Origin: Bradyrhizobium sp. Tv2a-2
Lineage (GTDB): Bacteria > Pseudomonadota > Alphaproteobacteria > Rhizobiales > Xanthobacteraceae
Reading direction: 5' to 3'
DNA length: 64,000 nt
Assembly: GCF_000472425.1 (NCBI RefSeq)
Contig: NZ_AXAI01000009.1
Location: forward strand, 124,182 to 188,181
The position numbers and the translations under genes were made by a program. Position 1 is the first letter of the stretch; the number at the start of each line of letters is the position of its first letter. Shown one piece after another: positions 12,401 through 19,077 of the stretch. Under the pieces are notes generated by a model. It was not told where the DNA came from. It searched no databases and saw nothing but the letters and a program-made list of their open reading frames with translations.

Positions 12401-12949
12401 GGTACCGGCCTCGGGTTGAGTCAAGTCTACGGCTTCGTGCGTCAGTCGGGCGGGCATGTCAAAATCTACTCGGAGATCGGAGTAGGCACATCGGTGAAGA
12501 TCTATCTGCCCCGCTATGTCGGCGATGCTGCCGGCATCCCTGCGAGGACCGCCGCGAACGCTTCCTGCCGTGGATTGAAGAGCGAGGTCGTGCTGGTCGT
12601 GGAGGATGAAGCGCGGGTCCGCGCGGTTTCGGTCGAGGCGCTGCGCGACCTTGGCTATACCGCGATTGGTGCCGCCAATGCCAACGAAGCTCTGCATCTT
12701 TTGGAAGGAGGCTTGTCGATTTCGCTGTTGTTCACGGACGTGATCATGCCGCTGATGTCGGGACGCGAGCTTGCGGAGCGGATCAGGCAAAAGAGCCCGA
12801 GAATGAAAGTGCTCTTTACCACCGGCTATACGCGCAACGCGATCGTCCATAACGGCATCCTGGAGCCGGGGACCAGCCTGTTGACGAAGCCGTTCAGCAT
12901 CGAGGAACTGGCAGCCAAGGTGCGAGAGACGCTGGACCGTGAGCCGTAG
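9401..12949 (+). CDS. Double hybrid sensor histidine kinase (PAS-GAF-HK-REC-HK-REC)
   Basis: 1182 residues. In order: a PAS-like region (about 20-170); a GAF-like region (about 185-350); a first HisKA/HATPase pair with phospho-acceptor His370 (SHEFRTPLT) and an ATP-binding segment GSGIGLALVQELV near 550; a first receiver (about 645-765, Asp697 in SDIMMPRLDG); a short coiled segment; a second kinase core with His820 (GIAHDFNNMLA) and GRGTGLGLSQVYGFV near 1005; and a second receiver with Asp1113 (TDVIMPLMSG). No transmembrane helix is evident, so it is a soluble sensor. The start is uncertain: the frame is open far upstream, but the tandem repeat argues against translation there. I take the ATG at 9401, which lacks a clear ribosome site. 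The output partner is unknown; no response regulator gene is adjacent. Confidence 0.85.
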   Translation: MAPRGVVSNLNRAAKGGLEAERLFIGRSELAAIMERFDWASTPIGPPEDWPANLKTAVRIMLTSQQPIWIGWGQELIYLYNDPYKSIIGGRHPWALGRPASEVWREIWDEISPLLAKAMGGEEGTYVEAQLLIMERNGFPEETHYTFSYSPIPNPDGSSGGIFCANTDDTQRVIGERQLSLLRELASRAAESRTVVEACRRSAQALGTELRDLPFAMIYLVDAKNGLVQLAALSGIEHGHPAVLATLPLTETEFWPLAETLQTQRVKLISNLPERFQADFPTGGWRQSPDRAIVAPIMSSGEQAVIGFLMAGLNPFRLYDERYASFLELVARQIASAVNNAHAYEEERRRAEALAEIDRAKTAFFSNVSHEFRTPLTLMLSPLEDALAREGERLPPEHLATLGLIHRNGLRLLKLVNTLLDFARIEAGRVAASFEKVDLGALTAELASNFRSATDKAGLQLAIMTKPLPQDVYVDRDMWEKIILNLLSNAFKFTFEGEIGVVVRPAVGGAHAEVLMNDTGTGIPAEELPHLFERFKRVEGARGRSFEGSGIGLALVQELVKLHGGAIAVASEVGRGTTFSITLPLGAAHLPSDRLNAASGQASTSQRAKVYLEEAMGWLEGDAPADRPDASAPEDFGPGIANAGASKGRILLADDNADMRQYIRRLLSDHYDVEAVGDGEDALQAALRQRPDLVLSDIMMPRLDGFGLLRALRQHRELSDIPVIFLSARAGEEAKVEGLRHGADDYLIKPFSARELFARVEANIELSAVRTERARLLQTLNITLEQRVAEEVRERTKAEEQLRQVQKMEAVGQLTGGIAHDFNNMLAVIIGGLNLLQRRLAKGERDVQRFVEGAIDAAQRAAGLTQRLLAFSRQQPLSPEPINANKLVAGMTDLLSRTLGEQIAIQTVSSAGLWQAKADPVQLESAVLNLCVNARDAMPDGGRLTIETSNAYVDHVVANEYAIPSGQYVLIAVADDGVGMSADIVSRAFDPFFTTKDVGRGTGLGLSQVYGFVRQSGGHVKIYSEIGVGTSVKIYLPRYVGDAAGIPARTAANASCRGLKSEVVLVVEDEARVRAVSVEALRDLGYTAIGAANANEALHLLEGGLSISLLFTDVIMPLMSGRELAERIRQKSPRMKVLFTTGYTRNAIVHNGILEPGTSLLTKPFSIEELAAKVRETLDREP

Positions 12950-12964
12950 GCTGCAACCTTCGCC

Positions 12965-14671
12965 TTACGCCCGCTTGCGCCCTGCGACCGCTTCCGCGCG
13001 CAAATTCTGGAAGAATTTTTCCACCTCGGCCGACAGCATCTCGGCCGTCGAGGCAAGGCCGCCGGAGGCGGAGAGCACGGAAGCCGCCGCGGTCGAGGTC
13101 TCGCCGATGGCATCGCGCAGCGAGGCGATATTGCTGACCAGCGTCTGGTTGCCTTGCGCCGCCGACTGGGCGTTGACGGAAATTTCGCGCGTCGCCGCAT
13201 CCTGCTGGCCGACAGCGCCCGCGATCGTCGCGGTGGTGTCGTTGATGCCGCGCACGGCATTGCCGATCTCGCGTACGGCGTCGACCGCGCTCCTGGTCGA
13301 GGCCTGGATCAGGGCGACGTTCTGGCTGATCTCCTCGGTCGCTTTCGCCGTCTGCCCGGCCAGTGCCTTGACCTCATGTGCCACCACGGCGAAGCCGCGA
13401 CCGGCGTCGCCGGCGCGCGCAGCCTCGATTGTGGCGTTGAGTGCGAGCAGGTTGGTCTGCTCGGCGATGGTCTGAATGAGCGTCAGCACGCCATCGATCC
13501 GTTGCGTCGCGGCGGCGAGGCTTTCGATCTCGGCGATGGATTTTGCGGTGCGCGCGCCGGTCTGCTCGACCGCCGCCGCCGACTGCCGCACCTGCCGGCC
13601 GATCTCGGCGACCGAGGCGGAGAGCTCTTCGGTGGCGGCGGCAACCGCCGAAACGTTGCCGGAGGCTTGCGAGGTCAGGCCGGCCGCGGCACCGGCGCGG
13701 GCGTTCGCGTCCGACGTCACGCGGCTGATCGTCTCCGCCGTTGCGCGCATGGCGGACGCATTCTCGTCGACCGTGCGCACCACGCTGCCGATCGCCTGCC
13801 GGAACGCCTCGATCGCGCTTTCGGTGTGGCGGCCGCGTTCTTCGCGCGCGCGTGCATCTTCTGACACCTGCGCGTTGAGATTGCGGTTGCGCTGCATCGC
13901 CTCCTGGAAGATGCGGATGGCGCGTGCCAGCGCGCCGATCTCGTCGCTGCGCTCGCTATGCGGTACCTCGACATGGTCCTCGCCCTCGGCCACGCGCTTG
14001 ATGGTCGCGGTGATCGCCGACAGCGGCCGCGCGATCGAGCGGGCGATGATGACGACGCCGATCACGACCAGCAGCAGGGCGAGACCGCCGAGAGAGGTCA
14101 GCAGGAAGGAGAGCTTGCGGTTGAGGTCGGTGTCGGCCGTGATCTGCGCGGCGCGCTCGGCATAGACCCTGGACAGCGCCTCAAGATCCTTGTTCAGCGC
14201 CGATCGCACCGCGCGGTTGGCGTCATTGTCGCCCCACTCGCGTCCCGCCGCAGGACTGATCTCGTTGGCGCGGCGCACCAGCTCCTTGCGGAAGTCGATG
14301 AACTGCTCGATGCGCTTCTTGAAGGTCCCAAACTGCGTGGCATCGTCGGCCTGGACGATGCCTTCCCACTTCCTGACCACGTCGAGGATGTGATCGTTGA
14401 ACTTGAGCAATCCCTCGCCATACTTTCTCACCACGGCGGGATCGGTCGACATGTAGACGCCGCGGGATTCCATCACCACGGCATAGACCAGCGAATTGAC
14501 CCGCTCGACATTGAGGGCGGCGGAATTGGCGCGCTCGATGGCCTGGGTGAGATCAGCGCCCCGCCGGCTATTGTAGTCGGACAGGACCGCGATGGCCGCG
14601 GTCAGCACGGCAAACAGGGCAAAAATCGAATAAAGCCTCGCGGCAAGCGAGAGGCGGGAAAAGATACCCAT
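12965..14671 (-). CDS. Methyl-accepting chemotaxis protein
   Basis: 568 residues. A first membrane helix lies at about residues 8-28 (SIFALFAVLTAAIAVL), followed by a periplasmic helical sensor region of about 160 residues and a second membrane helix near 188-212 (GLALLLVVIGVVII). Next come a HAMP domain (RPLSAITATIKRVAEGE) and the long coiled-coil signalling domain, with the conserved hairpin tip around EQTNLLALNATIEAARAG. This tip binds CheA/CheW. There is no C-terminal CheR/CheB tethering pentapeptide; the protein ends GRKRA. The ligand is unknown. The gene converges on the kinase with a 15-bp gap and diverges from eutB. No che genes are nearby. Confidence 0.93.
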   Translation of the reverse strand: MGIFSRLSLAARLYSIFALFAVLTAAIAVLSDYNSRRGADLTQAIERANSAALNVERVNSLVYAVVMESRGVYMSTDPAVVRKYGEGLLKFNDHILDVVRKWEGIVQADDATQFGTFKKRIEQFIDFRKELVRRANEISPAAGREWGDNDANRAVRSALNKDLEALSRVYAERAAQITADTDLNRKLSFLLTSLGGLALLLVVIGVVIIARSIARPLSAITATIKRVAEGEDHVEVPHSERSDEIGALARAIRIFQEAMQRNRNLNAQVSEDARAREERGRHTESAIEAFRQAIGSVVRTVDENASAMRATAETISRVTSDANARAGAAAGLTSQASGNVSAVAAATEELSASVAEIGRQVRQSAAAVEQTGARTAKSIAEIESLAAATQRIDGVLTLIQTIAEQTNLLALNATIEAARAGDAGRGFAVVAHEVKALAGQTAKATEEISQNVALIQASTRSAVDAVREIGNAVRGINDTTATIAGAVGQQDAATREISVNAQSAAQGNQTLVSNIASLRDAIGETSTAAASVLSASGGLASTAEMLSAEVEKFFQNLRAEAVAGRKRA

Positions 14672-14849
14672 GATGGAACTTTTCGGTGGTTAAGGCTTGC
14701 GCTGGCATGCTTCCCCATGAGCCTGCATCAGCTGATCGATGGATTGTGCAGGAGTTGGATGGAGAAAGTCTTAATGGGCGAGATTTATCGTATTGCAACT
14801 GACGGAAATATTCCTGCGAAATCATGGCTTTGTATCATATGAAAGCGCA

Positions 14850-14896
14850 ACCGGGTTGCCCGGTAAAAGTGCGGGACAGTCCGCTCCGCGCACTTT
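14850..14896 (+). promoter_or_regulatory. Two adjacent hairpins in the leader of eutB-hpnP-eutC
   Basis: Perfect inverted repeats ACCGGG/CCCGGT (14850-14864, 3-nt loop) and AAAGTGCG/CGCACTTT (14866-14873 with 14889-14896) lie back to back 38 bp before the eutB start. A TATCAT hexamer at 14832-14837 could be a -10 element, which would put both hairpins in the transcript leader. I see no B12-box of a cobalamin riboswitch. A regulatory role is inference. Confidence 0.35.
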
Positions 14897-14934
14897 AGGC
14901 TTGGAGTGCACAGTCTTGAAGATCCGACAGCCTC

Positions 14935-16335
14935 ATGGCCTATCGCCACACCATCGACGCCACGACTTACGTTTTCGAAGGTCTGCGCGACCTGCTCGCC
15001 AAGGCGACGCCGCCGCGCTCCGGCGACAGGCTGGCAGGCATTGCAGCCGGGACCTCCGAACAGATGATCGCAGCGCGGATGGCACTGGCGGACCTCCCGC
15101 TCAGCCGGTTGCTCGACGAGGCGGTCGTTCCTTACGAGGAGGACGAGGTCACCCGCCTGATCCTGGATAGTCACGACAAGGCGGCTTTCGCACCGGTCGC
15201 TGCGATGACAGTCGGGGAATTCCGCAACTATTTGCTGTCGGATGCGGCGACCACCGAAGCCCTGACGAAGCTTTCGCACGGCATCACGCCGGAAATGGCC
15301 GCCGCCGTGTCCAAGCTGATGCGCAACCAGGACCTGATCCTGGCTGCGAAAAAATGTCGCGTCACCACGGCCTTCCGCGACACCATCGGGCTCGCGGGCC
15401 GCATGAGCGTGCGGCTGCAGCCCAACCATCCTTTCGATGACGCTCGCGGTATCACCGCCTCTATCCTGGACGGTCTCCTGCTGGGGTCGGGCGACGCCTG
15501 CATTGGCATTAATCCGGCAAGCGACGATCCCACAACCATTGGCACCCTGCTGCGCCTGCTGGACGAGTTGATCGCGCGGCTCAGTATACCAACCCAGGCC
15601 TGCGTGTTGACCCATGTCACCACCACGCTTGGCCTGATCGACCAGGGTCTTCCTGTCGACCTCGTGTTCCAGTCCATTGCAGGCACCGAGGCCGCCAACC
15701 GCTCGTTCGGCGTCGACCTGAAGCTTCTGCGGGAGGCCCATGAGGCGGGACGAGCGCTACGGCGCGGCACGGTCGGCGAGAACCTGATGTATTTCGAGAC
15801 CGGACAGGGCTCGGCGCTGTCGGCCAATGCCCATCATGGCGTCGACCAGCAGACCTGTGAGGCGCGGGCCTATGGCGTGGCGCGCGCCTTCGATCCATTG
15901 CTCGTCAACAGCGTGGTCGGCTTCATCGGACCGGAATATCTCTACGATGGCAAGGAGATCATCCGTGCCGGCCTGGAGGATCACTTCTGCGGCAAATTGC
16001 TCGGCCTGCCGCTCGGCGTCGATGTGTGCTACACAAATCATGCCGAGGCCGATCAGGACGACATGGACAATCTCCTGACGCTCCTTGCCGCGGCCGGAGT
16101 CAATTTCATCATGGGTGTGCCGGGCGCAGATGACGTGATGCTGAACTACCAGTCCACCTCGTTTCACGATGCGCTCTATGTCCGTGACCTGTTCAATCTC
16201 AAGCGCGCTCCCGAATTCGACGACTGGCTGGTGCGTACTGGTCTCGCCGATCCTGCTTTCCGTTTGGCCCGTGATGGGGGCCAGCTCCCTGATTTCGCCT
16301 CCCGATTGATTGCGAAAGAGGGCACAACCATTTGA
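14935..16335 (+). CDS. eutB: Ethanolamine ammonia-lyase large subunit
   Basis: 466 residues, close to the usual length of about 455-465. EutB and EutC form the adenosylcobalamin-dependent enzyme that converts ethanolamine to acetaldehyde and ammonia. Family hallmarks include KLMRNQDLILAAKKC near residue 125, QPNHPFDD near 162, the NENLMYFETGQGS-like segment (here GENLMYFETGQGS) near 285, EARAYGVARAFDP near 310 and the VCYTNHAEADQDDMDN segment near 365. The start is an ATG with only a weak ribosome site. The usual next gene, eutC, is not adjacent: hpnP lies between, 124 bp downstream. No eutA reactivase, aldehyde dehydrogenase or microcompartment gene is in the window, so the enzyme probably works free in the cytoplasm. 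Confidence 0.95.
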   Translation: MAYRHTIDATTYVFEGLRDLLAKATPPRSGDRLAGIAAGTSEQMIAARMALADLPLSRLLDEAVVPYEEDEVTRLILDSHDKAAFAPVAAMTVGEFRNYLLSDAATTEALTKLSHGITPEMAAAVSKLMRNQDLILAAKKCRVTTAFRDTIGLAGRMSVRLQPNHPFDDARGITASILDGLLLGSGDACIGINPASDDPTTIGTLLRLLDELIARLSIPTQACVLTHVTTTLGLIDQGLPVDLVFQSIAGTEAANRSFGVDLKLLREAHEAGRALRRGTVGENLMYFETGQGSALSANAHHGVDQQTCEARAYGVARAFDPLLVNSVVGFIGPEYLYDGKEIIRAGLEDHFCGKLLGLPLGVDVCYTNHAEADQDDMDNLLTLLAAAGVNFIMGVPGADDVMLNYQSTSFHDALYVRDLFNLKRAPEFDDWLVRTGLADPAFRLARDGGQLPDFASRLIAKEGTTI

Positions 16336-16340
16336 ATTTG

Positions 16341-16366
16341 TGAACCTGATCCTTGAGTTGCGCGTC
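16341..16366 (+). promoter_or_regulatory. Weak candidate EcfG-type general-stress promoter before hpnP
   Basis: TGAAC, 17 bases, then CGTC, lying 94 bp upstream of the hpnP start. The general-stress sigma factor of rhizobia and Rhodopseudomonas recognises about GGAAC-N16/17-CGTT, and hpnP of Rhodopseudomonas is reported to be under this sigma factor. The match here has one mismatch in each box, so it is only a candidate. Confidence 0.25.
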
Positions 16367-16459
16367 TGAGGGGTAGGACGCCACAATGTTGAGCAATTTG
16401 GGGCCCAGCCTTGACGTGTGCGTCGATGGACGTGGTTTACAAAGATGCAGAGGAAGTCG

Positions 16460-18043
16460 ATGAGAGCTGAGGGGATCGAGACCACTCGCCGTATTCTGTT
16501 AGTGTTTCCACGCTACACATCCGCTTTCGGGACCTGGGAATACGCCTATCCACTCACCGACGGCGTCCAGGCATTTATGCCGCCGCAGGGCCTGCTCCTG
16601 ATCGCGGCCTATCTGCCGGCGGACTGGCAGATCCGCTTCGTCGACGAGAACATCCGCGCCGCCGACAGGGAAGACTTCGAATGGGCAGAAGCGGTTTTCG
16701 TCAGCGGCATGCATATCCAGCGCAAGCAGATGAACGACATCTGCAATCGTGCGCATGAATATGATCTGCCGGTCGCGCTCGGCGGTCCCTCGGTCAGCGC
16801 CTGCCCGGACTATTATCCCGCGTTCGACTACCTGCATATCGGCGAGCTCGGCGATGCGACCAATACGCTGATAGCGACGCTGTCGCGCGACGTCTCACGG
16901 CCCGCGGAGCAGGTCGTGCTCAAGACGACCGACCGTTTGCCGATGACCGAGTTTCCGGTGCCGGCCTACGAGCTTGCGCAACTCGACAAGTATTTCCTCG
17001 CCAGCATCCAGTACTCCAGCGGCTGTCCCTATCAGTGCGAGTTCTGCGATATTCCGGGTCTCTACGGCCGCAACCCGCGCATGAAGACGCCGGAGCAGAT
17101 TATCGCCGAGCTCGACAAGCTGCGCGAGGGCGGCTCGACCAACACGGTCTATTTCGTCGACGATAATTTCATTGGTAATCGGAAGGCGACGCTCGAGCTG
17201 CTGCCGCATATCATCGAGTGGCAGAAAAAGCATGGCTATCCGGCCAGGCTCGCTTGCGAGGCCACGCTCAACATCGCCAAGCGCCCCGAGATTCTCGAGA
17301 AGATGCGGGACGCGTTCTTTATCACCGTGTTCTGCGGCATCGAGACACCGGATCCTGACGCGTTGAAGGCCATGCACAAGGACCACAACATGATGGTCCC
17401 GATTTTGGAAGGCGTGCAGACCATCAATTCCTACGGCATGGAGGTTGTCTCTGGCATCATCATGGGGCTCGACACCGACAAGCCCGAGACCAGCAATGCG
17501 CTACTGCAATTTGTCGAGCAGTCCAAGATACCGCTTCTGACCATTAACCTGTTGCAGGCCCTGCCCAAGACGCCACTGTGGGATCGGCTGGAGCGCGAGC
17601 AGCGGCTCAACCACGACGACAGCCGGGACTCCAACGTCGAGTTTCTGTTGCCCTACGACTATGTGGTCGGCGAATGGAAGCGCGTCATGAAGATCGCCTA
17701 TACGCCGGAGAATCTGTTCGAGCGGTATGAATATCAATGCGAATTCACTTACGCCAAACGCGTGAAGCCGCCGGCCGCGACACAGGCGACCTGGGCAAAT
17801 ATCAGGCGCGGTCTGATCATGCTGCGGAATGTGTTCTGGCGGGTCGGCATTCTTGGCGACTACAAGAAAGTCTTTTGGAAATTCGCGCTGAAGCGGCTGC
17901 GCAAGGGTGATATCGAGGGTCTGCTCGGCGCGGCGCTGGTCGCCCATCACTTGATCCGCTTCGGGCAGGAGGCGACCAGCGGCAACCAGAACGCCTCGAA
18001 CTACTCCGTGCGCCTGCGCGAGACAGCAGTGCCCGCCGAGTAA
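16460..18043 (+). CDS. hpnP: Hopanoid C-2 methylase (B12-binding radical SAM)
   Basis: 527 residues. HpnP methylates the hopanoid A-ring at C-2, giving 2-methylhopanoids. An N-terminal cobalamin-binding-like region (ILLVFPRYTSAFGTWEYAYP and MPPQGLLLIAAYLP) is followed by the radical SAM core with the [4Fe-4S] cysteines C189, C193 and C196 (CPYQCEFC), and a C-terminal region typical of the family (about residues 380-510). The start is the ATG at 16460 behind GAGGAAG; an in-frame ATG at 16418 has no such site. The gene lies between eutB and eutC on the same strand, with only 5 bp to eutC. The product is a membrane-lipid modifier, and both this enzyme and EutBC depend on cobalamin, which may explain the arrangement. 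Confidence 0.93.
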   Translation: MRAEGIETTRRILLVFPRYTSAFGTWEYAYPLTDGVQAFMPPQGLLLIAAYLPADWQIRFVDENIRAADREDFEWAEAVFVSGMHIQRKQMNDICNRAHEYDLPVALGGPSVSACPDYYPAFDYLHIGELGDATNTLIATLSRDVSRPAEQVVLKTTDRLPMTEFPVPAYELAQLDKYFLASIQYSSGCPYQCEFCDIPGLYGRNPRMKTPEQIIAELDKLREGGSTNTVYFVDDNFIGNRKATLELLPHIIEWQKKHGYPARLACEATLNIAKRPEILEKMRDAFFITVFCGIETPDPDALKAMHKDHNMMVPILEGVQTINSYGMEVVSGIIMGLDTDKPETSNALLQFVEQSKIPLLTINLLQALPKTPLWDRLEREQRLNHDDSRDSNVEFLLPYDYVVGEWKRVMKIAYTPENLFERYEYQCEFTYAKRVKPPAATQATWANIRRGLIMLRNVFWRVGILGDYKKVFWKFALKRLRKGDIEGLLGAALVAHHLIRFGQEATSGNQNASNYSVRLRETAVPAE

Positions 18044-18048
18044 GTTGG

Positions 18049-18828
18049 ATGAAAGAGCCGGCGCTCGCCTCGATCGATGATTTGCGCAAATTGACCCCGG
18101 CACGCGTCGCGCTCGGCCGCGCCGGCGTGAGCTTGCCGACGAGGGCGCTGCTCGATTTCACGCTCGACCATGCGCGCGCCCGCGACGCCGTGCACGCCAC
18201 CTTCGACGTAGCGTGCCTGATCGCCTCTCTCGGCGCGCTCGGTTGCGAGAGCGTCGCCGTGGCGAGCCGCGCCGGTAACCGCCAGGACTATCTCAGGCGG
18301 CCCGACCTCGGCCGGAGGCTCGACCAGCCCTCCGTTGATCTCCTCACCGGGCGACAGAGCAATCCATGCGACGTTGCGATCGTGATCGGCGACGGCCTGT
18401 CGCCCACGGCGGTGCACGCTCATGCGATCGACGTGCTGCGACAGCTGTTGCCGCGCCTAGCCGCTGATGGCGTCACGGTGGGACGCATCGTGGTCGCATC
18501 GGGCGCGCGCGTTGCGCTCGGCGACGAAATCGGCGCGCTGCTCAGGGCGCGCATGGTAGTGATGCTGATCGGCGAGCGGCCGGGGTTGTCCGCGCCCGAC
18601 AGTCTCGGTGCCTATCTGACATTCGCGCCCGAAATCGGCCGCACCGATGCCGAGCGCAATTGCGTCTCCAACATTCATCGTGAGGGACTTGCCCACGACG
18701 AGGCGGCCCACCGAATCGGTTGGCTGGTGCGTGCGGGGTTGCGGCGGAGTGTTACAGGTGTAGCTTTGAAGGACGAGAGCGGTGAGGGGACAGCCTCACG
18801 AATCGCGCCGCCAGTAGCCTCCGCGTGA
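18049..18828 (+). CDS. eutC: Ethanolamine ammonia-lyase small subunit
   Basis: 259 residues, within the usual range. EutC contributes to the cobalamin site of the lyase formed with EutB. Recognisable segments are LTPARVALGRAGVSLPT near residue 15, LDFTLDHARARDAVHA near 42, a DLGRRLD segment near 85, VIGDGLSPTAVHAHA near 112, GERPGLSAPDSLGAYLT near 180 and CVSNIHREGL near 205. It starts 5 bp after the hpnP stop, so its translation is probably coupled to hpnP. The last 25 residues (ESGEGTASRIAPPVASA) extend past the conserved part. A hairpin with a T-run follows at 18860. Confidence 0.93.
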   Translation: MKEPALASIDDLRKLTPARVALGRAGVSLPTRALLDFTLDHARARDAVHATFDVACLIASLGALGCESVAVASRAGNRQDYLRRPDLGRRLDQPSVDLLTGRQSNPCDVAIVIGDGLSPTAVHAHAIDVLRQLLPRLAADGVTVGRIVVASGARVALGDEIGALLRARMVVMLIGERPGLSAPDSLGAYLTFAPEIGRTDAERNCVSNIHREGLAHDEAAHRIGWLVRAGLRRSVTGVALKDESGEGTASRIAPPVASA

Positions 18829-18859
18829 CATATTCGCAACTTGAGGCGCAAAATCACTC

Positions 18860-18878
18860 AAACCGCGCCGGTTTTTCA
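18860..18878 (+). terminator. Candidate intrinsic terminator after eutC
   Basis: AAACCG, 3-nt loop, CGGTTT, continued by a run of T (GGTTTTTC), beginning 31 bp after the eutC stop. The stem is short at 6 bp, so strength is uncertain. Confidence 0.4.
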
Positions 18879-18896
18879 TGGTTTTGTGAGGTAAAC

Positions 18897-18925
18897 TTGC
18901 GACACGCGGGACAGACCTGCTAAAC
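18897..18925 (+). promoter_or_regulatory. Candidate sigma-70-type promoter for the MMPL transporter
   Basis: TTGCGA (18897-18902), exactly 17 bases, then CTAAAC (18920-18925), lying about 150 bp before the transporter start and after the candidate eutC terminator. Both boxes deviate from consensus. Confidence 0.25.
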
Positions 18926-19077
18926 CGGCTCCGCGCGTTTTTTCGTCACATTATCAGGACTTAAACGGCGACCGATGAGGGCCCCGCGCGATGATTTGAG
19001 ATCGGGCTTGTGGCCTGGTCGACTTTTCTGAAGTTAAGCTATCCAAAATTGTCCCAATCCTCAGAACTGGTCAGGGC

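Noticed and set aside
14672..14934. Cobalamin riboswitch before eutB
   Set aside because: Expected because both products need B12, but I find no B12-box; only two simple hairpins.
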